Assembly: GCF_007829815.1 (NCBI RefSeq)
Contig: NZ_VIWT01000002.1
Span: 124,001 to 188,000 of the forward strand
Reading direction: 5' to 3'
Source of the DNA: Kitasatospora viridis
GTDB taxonomy: Bacteria > Actinomycetota > Actinomycetes > Streptomycetales > Streptomycetaceae
DNA: 64,000 bases
The position numbers and the translations under genes were made by a program. Each line of letters starts with the position of its first letter. Positions within the stretch are counted from its first letter, which is position 1. Shown here piece by piece: positions 8,501-15,746 of the stretch. The notes below the pieces were generated by a model. The model was not told the origin of the DNA, ran no database searches, and saw nothing but the letters and a program-made list of their open reading frames with translations.

Positions 8501-9502
8501 GTGGACGACACTCCGCAGGACTGGTACTCGCCCGGCCTTCCGCGGCTGACGGAGGAGCAGCGCCGGGAGCTGGTGCGGGCCGGCTTCGACTTCGACCGGC
8601 TGCGCGCGCTGAGCCGCAGCAAGTACGGGGTCTCGCAGATCCGCAGCGTGCTGCTGGTCTTCACCACCTGCTACCCGGACGAGCGGCCCGGCACGGCGGA
8701 CCTGGCGCGGATCGGCGAGGCGTGGCGGCTCGCGGGCCGCCGGCCCGGGTCGGCGCTGCGCGAGCAGCTGGCGCAGCGCGGGCTGCGCGAGCCCGACCCG
8801 ACGTCAGGGTCGGGCGGTGGCAAGGGTGGCAAGGGTGGCGATAAGGCCAAGCCACTGCTGCCGCGCACCCGGCGGCGGGTGGCGGCGGGCTGGGCGCTGG
8901 TGCTGCCGCTGCTGCTCGCGCAGGCGGCGCTTGGCCTGCTCGACCTGGGCGTCGGCATGGTGGTCGGCGCGGTCGGGCTGATCGCCGGCTGGTTCCTGCT
9001 GGTGCGCCGGCTGGTGTACGGCAGGCGGCGGGCGCCGCGGTCGGTGAAGGTGGCCTACGTGCTGGCCACCTTGCTGCTGGGCTACGCGACCGCGTTCACC
9101 GGCGAGCTGGCGGTGGTCCTGCTCGGCACCCACGGGACGGTCCGGGTCGCCTACTCGGACACCGAGACCGGCAGCCACGGCACCGCCTACCGCCAGTGCT
9201 ACCTGGACCTGCCGGGCGGTGACACCGAGCCGATGCGCACCACCGGCTCCTGCCCGGCGCCCGACGGCAGCCCGATCGACGCGTACTACATGCCGGGCGG
9301 CGACTCCCCGCTGAAACCGGTACCGGCGAGCTCCGCCGAACTGGAGCGGCTCACCCTGCTCTGGGGTCTGCCCACGGCGCTGGGCCTCGGGCTGCTCGGC
9401 TACGCGGTGCTGGTGAGCTCGCGCGACCTGCAACGGCCTGCGCCCCGCCAACGTCGCGAGCCCCTGCGCCGGGCCGCCCCGCGGGGCGGCCCGGAGAGGT
9501 GA
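8501..9502 (+). CDS. Uncharacterised membrane protein
   Basis: A 333-residue protein starting at GTG 8501 after GGGGGA. Residues 1-100 are soluble (DWYSPGLPRLTEEQRRELVRAGFDF...), followed by a flexible GGGKGGKGGDKAK linker. Two hydrophobic helices at about 125-170 and one at about 185-210 lead to an extracytoplasmic loop with two cysteines (QCYLDLPGG, GSCPAPDG) that could form a disulfide. A final helix lies at about 280-305. The N-terminal part resembles small streptomycete soluble domains, but I do not recognise the family. No operon partner. Confidence 0.7.
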   Translation: MDDTPQDWYSPGLPRLTEEQRRELVRAGFDFDRLRALSRSKYGVSQIRSVLLVFTTCYPDERPGTADLARIGEAWRLAGRRPGSALREQLAQRGLREPDPTSGSGGGKGGKGGDKAKPLLPRTRRRVAAGWALVLPLLLAQAALGLLDLGVGMVVGAVGLIAGWFLLVRRLVYGRRRAPRSVKVAYVLATLLLGYATAFTGELAVVLLGTHGTVRVAYSDTETGSHGTAYRQCYLDLPGGDTEPMRTTGSCPAPDGSPIDAYYMPGGDSPLKPVPASSAELERLTLLWGLPTALGLGLLGYAVLVSSRDLQRPAPRQRREPLRRAAPRGGPER

Positions 9503-9594
9503 GCACATGGCTGGGCCGAACAGCTCCGCCTTCTTGCGGGACGTTCTCCTGGTGAGGTTGTTGAACCCCGCCGCCGCGGAGGTCGGGTGACCCG

Positions 9595-9621
9595 CGGGGC
9601 TGAACGACGAGCTCAGCCCCG
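9595..9621. terminator. Bidirectional terminator-like hairpin
   Basis: CGGGGCTGA (9595-9603) pairs with TCAGCCCCG (9613-9621) across a 9-base loop. It lies between two convergent genes ending at 9502 (+) and 9629 (-), the position expected for a shared terminator. Confidence 0.6.
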
Positions 9622-9628
9622 GCCCGGC

Positions 9629-10129
9629 TCAGTACCAGCGCTCGTTCGGGTTCCCCGCGTCGCCGTTGTGGAGGTAGACCGTGCCGGTGTTGGGGCTGCT
9701 CCCGGTCCAGTCCAGGAAGTAGCCGCTGAGGACGTTCTGCAGCTTCCAGCCGTCCCCGGTGTTGATCTCACGCCACCGCATGTGCCCGTCGGTGGCGTCC
9801 TTCGCGTCGTTGCAGGGCATCGTCTCGACGGTGCTGCCGTAGCCGGTCAGGCAGAACCCCGCGAAGTCGACCTCGTCCCAGGTGCCGTCGCTGTTCTCGA
9901 TGTCGGTCCAGTTCGACGCGGGAGGGTTGCTCCCGTAGGCCATGAACGGCTGTGCCTGGTAGCCGTTCGACGCAAGGTAGTAGGAGTGGCCGTACAGACC
10001 GTTCTGCCAGGTGATCCCGGACGCGGCCGAAGCCGGTGCGGCCGCCCCTACGGCCAGCAGCGACGTCGTGACCAGCCCCAGGAGGGACGCCTTGACGAAA
10101 CGGGCCGTTCCACGCGAAGAGGTACGCAT
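9629..10129 (-). CDS. Small secreted protein of unknown function
   Basis: A 166-residue protein with a Sec signal peptide (RFVKASLLGLVTTSLLAVGAAAPASAAS, cleavage near residue 36). The mature part is rich in Trp, Tyr, Gly and Asn and has two cysteines (GFCLTGYG, MPCNDAKD). Phrases such as MRWREINTGDGWKLQNVLSGYFLDW and NPNERWY resemble ricin-type or beta-trefoil carbohydrate-binding repeats, so a lectin-like role outside the cell is possible. ATG 10129 is preceded by AAGGG on the minus strand. Confidence 0.7.
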   Translation of the reverse strand: MRTSSRGTARFVKASLLGLVTTSLLAVGAAAPASAASGITWQNGLYGHSYYLASNGYQAQPFMAYGSNPPASNWTDIENSDGTWDEVDFAGFCLTGYGSTVETMPCNDAKDATDGHMRWREINTGDGWKLQNVLSGYFLDWTGSSPNTGTVYLHNGDAGNPNERWY

Positions 10130-10753
10130 GCTCGGTAAACCCTTTCTTGTCATGCATGGTCGGTGCGACAATCTTGCGCACACGAAGGATGAATCCGATC
10201 TGGCTCTTGCAAGCTCGGCTGTGCTGTCGCTCCCGGGCCCGGAGGCGGTGACGTGCGCCCGGACCCGGGCGACGAGGGGCGTTTCTTCCCCTCGCTGCCT
10301 TGAAGCTTTCGGGTTCGGTCCAAGTCCCGCCATAACCGCGGACGATCGGGCAACAGTCACCCACGGCGCAACCGCGCGGCCTGCACTTTGGTGCGGCGTC
10401 CCACGGAATCCGCAACGCGGACCTGGAGGGATCTCGTTGCGGCGTTGCGGCAACCGCCACCCGCCTACTGCAACCAGGACGGCACTATCGCGGCAACCGA
10501 ACTATGGCGCCCCGACGGGTCATGGGCCACCCTGCGCAACGGGCAGGCCAGGCAGGCCGGTCCGATCAACATCCCGGACACCGTCGAGATCGCCCCCGCG
10601 CCCTGCGGACCTGATGCCCGACAAACCGCGGCCCCCACCAAGTCACCGGTGGGGGCCGCTTCGTCACCTCAGCTTGAGCGACGCAGTTCCTGTTGAGGGG
10701 TTCAGCCGTCCAGTGCGGAGCATGAGGCACCGAGTCGAGGATGTGACGCCCAG
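10130..10753. other. 624-base gap with a possible degraded gene and a strong hairpin
   Basis: Plus-strand bases about 10425-10620 read as a coherent but startless peptide (CNQDGTIAATELWRPDGSWA...), followed closely by the hairpin at 10628-10659. This looks like the remains of a short gene and its terminator, but no proper start or family is visible. The rest shows nothing recognisable. Confidence 0.3.
10628..10659 (+). terminator. 12-bp perfect hairpin
   Basis: GCGGCCCCCACC (10628-10639) pairs exactly with GGTGGGGGCCGC (10648-10659) around an 8-base loop, followed by TTCGTC. It is a classic high-GC intrinsic terminator shape. It is also about 95 bases beyond the end of the LysR gene and could act on that minus-strand transcript too. 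Confidence 0.6.
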
Positions 10754-11674
10754 TCAGGCCTGCCGTGCGGGCCTGTCATCGGCGCCGGCCCGGGGTTCGC
10801 CGCCGCTCCAGTTCCAGTTGGTGATCGTGGTGCGCATCAGGCGGACGGCGGTGGGGAGGTGGCTGTCGGCGGACCAGTAGAGGGTGACGGTGCGGCGGCA
10901 GTCGGGGCTGTCGACGGGTATCCAGGCGACGGGGGCGCTCACGGCGTTGCGTCGGGCGAATGCGGGGGCGAGGCCGATGCCGAGGCCTGCGATGATCAGT
11001 TCGGCGATGGCGCCGTGCTCGTCGGCCTCGCAGACGATCTTCGGGGTGAGGCCGCGCGCGGCGAAGAGGCGATCGAGCAGGCGGCGTAGCCAGTGCCCCG
11101 GGCGGGCGGTGACGAAAGGCTGGTCGGCGAGTTCGTCGATGGTCACGGACGCCCGCCCCGCCAGCGGGTGGCCGAGGGGGACGCCGATTCCCACCGCCTC
11201 GTCGAACAGTTGCACCGATTCCAGGTCTTCGGCGTGGATCGGCTGCGAGGCGACGCACAGGTCGACCTCCTGGGCGCGCAGGCGCCGGGCCATGTCCTCC
11301 GGCGGCGACCAGTGGAGTGCGAGTTCCACGGCGGGATGGGCGCTCTTGAAGGCCGCCATCGGGCCGGTGAGGGTGAGGAAGGTCTCCGAGGCCAGCCGCA
11401 CGGCGCCCAGGCCCTGACTGCTGGCCTGGGCAACGGCGCGGCGGCCCGCGTCGAGCTCGCCGAGGGCGCGTTCGACGTGGTCGCGGAAGAGCCTGCCCGT
11501 GTCGTTCAGCCGGAGCCGGCCACCGCGATCGAAGAGTGCTGCGCCCAGTTCGCCCTCCAGGCGCGCGATGGTTCGGCTGAGCGACGGCTGGGCGATGTGG
11601 AGCTCCTCGGCCGCCCGGCTCAGGTGCTCCAGTCGGGCCACCACCAAGAACTGCCGGAGCGAGTTCAGATCCAT
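10754..11674 (-). CDS. LysR-family transcriptional regulator
   Basis: A 306-residue LysR protein. The N-terminal winged helix is MDLNSLRQFLVVARLEHLSRAAEELHIAQPSLSRTIARLEGELGAALFDR, a textbook LysR start. The remainder is a periplasmic-binding-like effector domain (LASETFLTLTGPMAAFKSAHPAVELALHW). GGGAG precedes two adjacent ATGs; ATG 11674 has the better 5-base spacing, 11677 is the alternative. It is divergent from the NTF2-like/AhpD-like/CrtC-like operon at 11794, which it probably controls. The start region carries a 16-base inverted repeat. Confidence 0.9.
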   Translation of the reverse strand: MDLNSLRQFLVVARLEHLSRAAEELHIAQPSLSRTIARLEGELGAALFDRGGRLRLNDTGRLFRDHVERALGELDAGRRAVAQASSQGLGAVRLASETFLTLTGPMAAFKSAHPAVELALHWSPPEDMARRLRAQEVDLCVASQPIHAEDLESVQLFDEAVGIGVPLGHPLAGRASVTIDELADQPFVTARPGHWLRRLLDRLFAARGLTPKIVCEADEHGAIAELIIAGLGIGLAPAFARRNAVSAPVAWIPVDSPDCRRTVTLYWSADSHLPTAVRLMRTTITNWNWSGGEPRAGADDRPARQA

Positions 11675-11675
11675 C

Positions 11676-11737
11676 ATGACTCCCGAGGCATAGCGTCTTA
11701 GCAATATTGATCTTTGGCAAGATGCCTCGGGAATCAT
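11676..11737. promoter_or_regulatory. 16-base inverted repeat spanning the LysR start region
   Basis: The left arm ATGACTCCCGAGGCAT (11676-11691) and right arm ATGCCTCGGGAATCAT (11722-11737) are reverse complements with one mismatch, separated by a 30-base AT-rich centre that includes AATATTGATCTTTGGC. The left arm overlaps the LysR start codons and ribosome site; the right arm lies 57 bases before the divergent gene. The layout suggests autoregulation plus control of the divergent operon. Confidence 0.55.
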
Positions 11738-11793
11738 AGTGTGAGGGTGCGTCAGAGCACGAAGTGACAGTCTCACAGAAGGAGTTGGGTGCC

Positions 11794-12234
11794 ATGGCCA
11801 CGCAGCACGAGGAAGACGAAGCCGCGGTCCGCCGACTGATCGGCCGGATCGTCGAAGGGCTTGAGGCCAAGGACGTCGAGGTCCTGCGGGAGGTCTACGC
11901 GGCGGACATCGTGTCCTACGACGTCGAGCCGCCGCTTCAGCACGTCGGAGTGGAAGCGAAGCTCGAGAACTGGGCGCCGGTGCTCGCGTTCCTCGACACC
12001 GTGGCGTACGAGATCCGCGATCTGACGGTCACCGCGGACGACCGCCTGGCCTTCGGGCACGCGCTCGCCCGGCTGAGCGGCACGCTGAAGGACGGCTCCG
12101 CGATGCGGGGCATGTGGGTCAGGGTCACCTACTGCTGCCAGAAGTTCGACGACAGGTGGCTCATCGTGCACGACCAGGTCTCGGTGCCGCTCGACGTCGT
12201 CAGCGGCAACGCGATGGTCGACCTCGAACCCTGA
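11794..12234 (+). CDS. NTF2-like (SnoaL / DUF4440-type) protein
   Basis: A 146-residue alpha+beta cone protein. It begins with a helical EEDEAAVRRLIGRIVEGLEAKDVEVLREVYAADIVSYD segment and ends with FDDRWLIVHDQVSVPLD, the order seen in SnoaL/ketosteroid-isomerase-like proteins. These bind small hydrophobic ligands or act as cyclases or isomerases. ATG 11794 has AAGGAG 9 bases upstream. It is first gene of a likely operon with the AhpD-like gene (56 bases on) and the CrtC-like gene, divergent from LysR. Confidence 0.82.
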   Translation: MATQHEEDEAAVRRLIGRIVEGLEAKDVEVLREVYAADIVSYDVEPPLQHVGVEAKLENWAPVLAFLDTVAYEIRDLTVTADDRLAFGHALARLSGTLKDGSAMRGMWVRVTYCCQKFDDRWLIVHDQVSVPLDVVSGNAMVDLEP

Positions 12235-12290
12235 CGGGCCCGGCCCGCACTCACCGATCGATCACCCTTCCAAGAGGAGCAAGTCGAACC

Positions 12291-12764
12291 ATGAACGCAC
12301 GCTTGAACCTGCACACCAGCCCCATCGCGGCCAAGGTCCTGAAGCACGTCGTCGCGGCGGGCCGGGCCATCAAGGAGTCGGCGCTGCCGGAGACGACCAT
12401 CGCGCTGATCGAGATCCGCGCCAGCCAGATCAACGGCTGCGGATTCTGCACCGACATGCACACCAAGGAGGCGGCGCACGCCGGCGAGACCGCCACCCGG
12501 CTCAACCTGGTCGCGACCTGGCGGGAGGCCACGGTGTTCACCGACGCCGAGCGCGCGGCCCTGGAACTGACCGAGCAGGGCACCCGCATCGCCGACGCGG
12601 CCGGCGGCGTGCCCGACGAGGTCTGGCAGAACGCGGCCGCGTACTACGACGAGGAGCAACTCGCCTCACTCGTCTCGCAGATCGCCGTCATCAACGCCTT
12701 CAACCGGGTGAACGTCATGATCCAGCAGCCCGCCGGCGACTACCAGCCCGGCCAGTTCGGCTGA
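12291..12764 (+). CDS. AhpD-like / carboxymuconolactone decarboxylase-family protein
   Basis: A 157-residue helical protein containing IRASQINGCGFCTDMHTKEA. C50, C53 and H57 form the CxxC-x3-H motif of peroxidase-type AhpD proteins, which reduce peroxides or resolve disulfides. The rest (ALELTEQGTRI, SQIAVINAFNRVNVM) fits the family. AGAGGAG precedes ATG 12291. Together with the NTF2-like gene and LysR this looks like a small detoxification unit for an oxidised or aromatic compound; the true substrate is not visible. Confidence 0.88.
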   Translation: MNARLNLHTSPIAAKVLKHVVAAGRAIKESALPETTIALIEIRASQINGCGFCTDMHTKEAAHAGETATRLNLVATWREATVFTDAERAALELTEQGTRIADAAGGVPDEVWQNAAAYYDEEQLASLVSQIAVINAFNRVNVMIQQPAGDYQPGQFG

Positions 12765-12787
12765 ACGGCCTGCGGACATCACGCTCC

Positions 12788-12822
12788 GATCCGCCCCGAT
12801 CCGCCCCGATCCGCCCCGATCC
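12788..12822 (+). repeat. 10-base tandem repeat
   Basis: Three and a half exact copies of GATCCGCCCC lie between the AhpD-like and CrtC-like genes, shortly before the ATG at 12846. It may affect the spacing of a promoter or ribosome site and is liable to slippage. Confidence 0.85.
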
Positions 12823-12845
12823 ACAACAACGGAAAGCGAAGACCC

Positions 12846-13886
12846 ATGCTCTCCAAGTCCATCCTGCTCGCCGCACTGGCCGCCACCGTCACCGTCACCG
12901 CGGTCGCGGTGCCCGCCTCGGCAAACGCGACGGCCACGACGGCACCTGCCTCCTCCGCTCCGGCCGACTCCGGCCTGGCGACGTTCGTGCACCTGCCCGC
13001 GGACCAGGCCGCCCACCCCGGCGTGCAGGACGAGTGGTGGTACACCGTCGGTCATCTCCGGGCCGGCGGGCACCAGTTCGGCTACGAGGTCCAGATCGTC
13101 GCCGGGTCCGGCCAGACGCCCCCGCAGACCGAACTGGCCCTCACCGACCTGACCACCGGGCAGTACTACACCAAGACGACCAACTACGCTCCCGCACAGG
13201 GCACCTTCTCCAGCACCTCCCTCGACGTGAGCCTGCCGACCGCGAGCCTGAGCGGTCCGATGAACGCGATGCACCTGACCGCCGAACTGCCACAGGGCAC
13301 GCTGGACTTGACGTTGAACGCGAAGGGCCCGGTGCTCTACAACGACGGCAACGGCCTGATGCCGTTCCTCGGCGGCAGCAGCTACTACTACTCGCTGCCC
13401 GACCTGGCAACGACCGGCACCCTCACCGAGAACGGCACCTCCTACCACGTCACCGGCACCTCCTGGCTGGACCGCCAGTGGGGCAACTGGAACTGGAGCA
13501 CGCTGTCCAAGTGGACCTGGATGGGCGTCCAACTCTCCAACGGCGAACGCCTCAACCTGTGGGACCTGTTCGCCGACGGCGCCGAACAGCACTACGCCAC
13601 CGTCCTGAAGCCCAACGGCACCACCGAGGTCGTCCCGGTCCAACCGCTCGCCCCCGAAGCCGGCGGCTTCTGGACCAGCCCGACGACCGGACAGCGGTAC
13701 GCCACCCACTGGACCGTCCACATCCCGGACCTGAACACGACACTGACCGTCTCCACACCACTGCCGCAGCAGGAGGTGCAGACCGACGGCGGGATCTTCG
13801 AGGGCGACAGCACGGTAACGGGAACCGTCCGCGGCACACCGGTCACCGGCCAGGCCTACGTGGAGCAGCTGGGCAACTGGCACTGA
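12846..13886 (+). CDS. Secreted CrtC / AttH-like (lipocalin-fold) protein
   Basis: A 346-residue exported protein. Residues 1-27 are a signal peptide ending in VPASANA. The mature part has the two-lobed beta-barrel layout of the CrtC/AttH group: HPGVQDEWWYTVGHLRAGGHQFGYEVQI at the start, SWLDRQWGNW in the middle and the C-terminal EGDSTVTGTVRGTPVTGQAYVEQLG. Relatives include carotenoid 1,2-hydratases and predicted hydrolases of unknown substrate. It follows the AhpD-like gene by 81 bases, so it may be the third gene of the LysR-controlled unit or have its own promoter. Confidence 0.85.
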   Translation: MLSKSILLAALAATVTVTAVAVPASANATATTAPASSAPADSGLATFVHLPADQAAHPGVQDEWWYTVGHLRAGGHQFGYEVQIVAGSGQTPPQTELALTDLTTGQYYTKTTNYAPAQGTFSSTSLDVSLPTASLSGPMNAMHLTAELPQGTLDLTLNAKGPVLYNDGNGLMPFLGGSSYYYSLPDLATTGTLTENGTSYHVTGTSWLDRQWGNWNWSTLSKWTWMGVQLSNGERLNLWDLFADGAEQHYATVLKPNGTTEVVPVQPLAPEAGGFWTSPTTGQRYATHWTVHIPDLNTTLTVSTPLPQQEVQTDGGIFEGDSTVTGTVRGTPVTGQAYVEQLGNWH

Positions 13887-13909
13887 CCGGCCGCACCGGC
13901 CAGCGGTGC

Positions 13910-13945
13910 AGGTGGTACCCGCGATGTCGACAGCGGGTACCACCT
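13910..13945. terminator. 13-bp perfect hairpin between convergent genes
   Basis: AGGTGGTACCCGC (13910-13922) pairs with GCGGGTACCACCT (13933-13945) over a 10-base loop. It lies between the CrtC-like gene end (13886, +) and the MerR gene end (13992, -) and probably terminates both. Confidence 0.75.
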
Positions 13946-13991
13946 GGCGTGGTACTGACGGCCTGTCATTCGCTGCGTACGCCCAACTCCG

Positions 13992-14810
13992 CTAGCCGTT
14001 CGAGCGGAAGATGGGCCAGCCGACCTCGGTGACCCAGGCGTGTTCGTCGGCCAGGTCGAGGGGGCCGCGGAGGTAGAACTCGCGCAGGGGGCCGGCGACG
14101 CCGATTTCGTGGCGTGTGGTGTGGGTGCCCAGGTCGGCGTAGGTGAGGTCGATGGTCTGGAGGGGGCCGCGGTGGACCGCGACCGCGAGTTCCGCGCCGG
14201 GGACGACCACGGTGCTGATCCGGCCGACCGGGCGCGCCGCGCCGTCGACCGGGACGAACACGAGGGCCTCGCCGCGCTCGTCCTGGAGCAGCTCGCTCGC
14301 GAACAGGCCGCCCATCGGGCCGGTCGGGCGCAGTCCTCGGGCTGTCAGGAAGCCGTGCAGTTCGCCGAGGGCGCCCTGCCACCAGCTCACCACGTCCTGC
14401 CGGTCGACGAGTTCGCGGATGCCGATCGCCGGCTGCTCGCGGACCGTGCGGTACTCGATGGCCGAGCCGTGTGCGGGCCGGGCCAGCAGGTCGCGCAGTG
14501 ACTCGACGGGGCTCTGCGCCTGCGCCAGCCGGTCTTCCAGACGGGCGAGATGCGCGGTGATCAGGTCGTTGCGAGTGCTCACGTCCTCGGCGGCCAGCAC
14601 CGCCCTCACGTCGGCCACTGGCATGTCCAGGTTCCGCAGGCGCACGATCACCTGGGCGGTGGGCACCTGGTCCAGGGAGTAGTACCGGTAGCCGGTGCCC
14701 CGGTCGACATCGGCCGGCGCGAGCAGCCCCACGTCGTGGTAGTGCCGCAACGTCTTGATGCTCAGATGGGTCACCCGGGAGAACTCGCCGACCGTCAAGC
14801 CTGTGTGCAT
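13992..14810 (-). CDS. MerR-family regulator with GyrI-like effector domain
   Basis: A 272-residue protein. The MerR winged helix is LTVGEFSRVTHLSIKTLRHYHDVGLLAPADVDRGTGYRYYSLDQV, followed by a dimerisation helix and, from about residue 120, a GyrI/effector-binding domain (IEYRTVREQPAIGIRELV). Such proteins sense bulky drugs or dyes and activate transport or modification genes by untwisting promoters. It is divergent from the NTF2-like gene at 14955. A dyad ACCCTCC-7-GGAGGGT sits 14 bases before its ATG. Confidence 0.9.
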   Translation of the reverse strand: MHTGLTVGEFSRVTHLSIKTLRHYHDVGLLAPADVDRGTGYRYYSLDQVPTAQVIVRLRNLDMPVADVRAVLAAEDVSTRNDLITAHLARLEDRLAQAQSPVESLRDLLARPAHGSAIEYRTVREQPAIGIRELVDRQDVVSWWQGALGELHGFLTARGLRPTGPMGGLFASELLQDERGEALVFVPVDGAARPVGRISTVVVPGAELAVAVHRGPLQTIDLTYADLGTHTTRHEIGVAGPLREFYLRGPLDLADEHAWVTEVGWPIFRSNG

Positions 14811-14823
14811 GGCACCAGCGTCA

Positions 14824-14844
14824 ACCCTCCCCCTGCCGGAGGGT
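14824..14844 (-). promoter_or_regulatory. MerR-type operator dyad upstream of the first MerR gene
   Basis: ACCCTCC (14824-14830) and GGAGGGT (14838-14844) are perfect 7-base inverted arms with a 7-base centre. Read on the minus strand the dyad follows TTGGAC, so it would lie between promoter elements as in MerR-regulated promoters. Its position 14 bases from the start codon points to autoregulation. Confidence 0.6.
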
Positions 14845-14887
14845 CCAAGGCGGGGCCGCCGGTTGACTCTCCCGCACGGGCAGGGCC

Positions 14888-14931
14888 CACCGTTTGAGCA
14901 GACACCGTTTGATCAGGCACCGCACGGTGCC
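14888..14931 (+). promoter_or_regulatory. Direct repeat plus palindrome upstream of the NTF2-like gene
   Basis: CACCGTTTGAKCAG occurs twice in tandem, 15 bases apart (14888-14901 and 14903-14916), immediately followed by the palindrome GGCACCG-CA-CGGTGCC (14916-14931). The block lies 24 bases before ATG 14955 and is a candidate binding site for one of the two flanking MerR proteins or another regulator. Confidence 0.4.
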
Positions 14932-14954
14932 GGGGTCATCGAAGGAGCCACCTC

Positions 14955-15329
14955 ATGAACACCAACGCCCGGGCCACAGTGCTCCCCGACGTCGTCGCCG
15001 CCTACATCGAGGCCGTCAACGCCTTCGACGTCGACGCCGTCATGGCCACCTTCTCCCACGACGCCGTGGTCAACGACGCGCGCCGTGAGTTCGCCGACAG
15101 CGCCTCGATCCGCGCCTGGGTGAGCAGGGAGATCGTCGGCGACAAGGTCACCATGGACGTGACGGAGGTCGCGCAGCGCGGCACCCTGACGATCGTGCGG
15201 GCGCGCTACGACGGGGAGTACGACAAGACGAACCTGCCCGACGAGCTGGTCCTGACCAGCTACCTCACGGTCGCCGACGGCACGATCGGCTCCCTGGTCA
15301 TCGTGCACAACGAGCCGTCGCCCTACTGA
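14955..15329 (+). CDS. NTF2-like (SnoaL-type) protein
   Basis: A 124-residue protein with the short SnoaL/NTF2 layout: a first helix (LPDVVAAYIEAVNAFDVDAVMATFSHDAVVND), a central helix (SIRAWVSREI) and a curved sheet ending in SYLTVADGTIGSLVIVHNEPS. Probably a small-molecule binding or isomerase-like protein. GAAGGAG precedes ATG 14955. The monooxygenase-like gene starts 13 bases after its stop, so the two form an operon between the two MerR genes. Confidence 0.8.
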   Translation: MNTNARATVLPDVVAAYIEAVNAFDVDAVMATFSHDAVVNDARREFADSASIRAWVSREIVGDKVTMDVTEVAQRGTLTIVRARYDGEYDKTNLPDELVLTSYLTVADGTIGSLVIVHNEPSPY

Positions 15330-15342
15330 AGGCGGGCCCGGC

Positions 15343-15729
15343 ATGAGCACATTGGTCATCACCGAGTTGTTCGCCCGGCCCGGCCGCGGCGACGACGTCG
15401 CGACGCTGCTGCTGGACATCCTGGGCGAGAGCCTCAAGCACGAGGGCTGCGAGGAGATCCGCATCCTGCGCGACCAGAACGACGTCGACCACGTCGCAGG
15501 CCTGACCCAGTGGACCGAGGCGCACAACTACACCGACTACCTCGCCTGGCGCACCGCGCACGGCTTCACCGCCACGTTCGAGGCCATGCTCACCCGCCCC
15601 CTGGTGATCCACTACTACGACGGGATCTACCAGGGCCAGGGCATCGCGGCGCGCGACGGCGGTAAAGGCGACGGCGGAGACAGCGGTGAAGGAGACAGCG
15701 GTGAAGGAACGGGCTTGACTCTCGGGTAA
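15343..15729 (+). CDS. Antibiotic biosynthesis monooxygenase (ABM)-like protein
   Basis: A 128-residue protein. Residues 1-95 form a ferredoxin-like ABM domain (LVITELFARPGRGDDVATLLLDILGESLKHEGCEEIRILRDQ...). ABM proteins act as cofactor-light oxygenases or dimeric binding proteins on quinones and similar compounds. The last 25 residues are a low-complexity Gly/Asp/Ser/Glu tail made of two near copies of GDSGEG. The stop codon lies inside the operator of the next gene (15721-15735). It is coupled to the preceding NTF2-like gene by a 13-base gap. Confidence 0.75.
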   Translation: MSTLVITELFARPGRGDDVATLLLDILGESLKHEGCEEIRILRDQNDVDHVAGLTQWTEAHNYTDYLAWRTAHGFTATFEAMLTRPLVIHYYDGIYQGQGIAARDGGKGDGGDSGEGDSGEGTGLTLG

Positions 15730-15745
15730 CCCGAGACGGCACAGT
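15715..15745 (+). promoter_or_regulatory. MerR-type promoter with 19-base spacer and central palindrome
   Basis: TTGACT (15715-15720) and CACAGT (15740-15745) are separated by 19 bases, the elongated spacing of MerR-activated promoters. The spacer contains the perfect palindrome CTCGGGT-A-ACCCGAG (15721-15735). It overlaps the stop codon of the ABM gene and ends two bases before ATG 15747. The transcript would begin at about 15752, implying a leaderless mRNA or a start at GTG 15753. Confidence 0.65.
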
Positions 15746-15746
15746 C

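Noticed and set aside
10388..10696. Possible 102-residue plus-strand gene
   Set aside because: The start lacks a ribosome site, the strong hairpin falls inside the frame, and no family is visible; kept only as a possible remnant.
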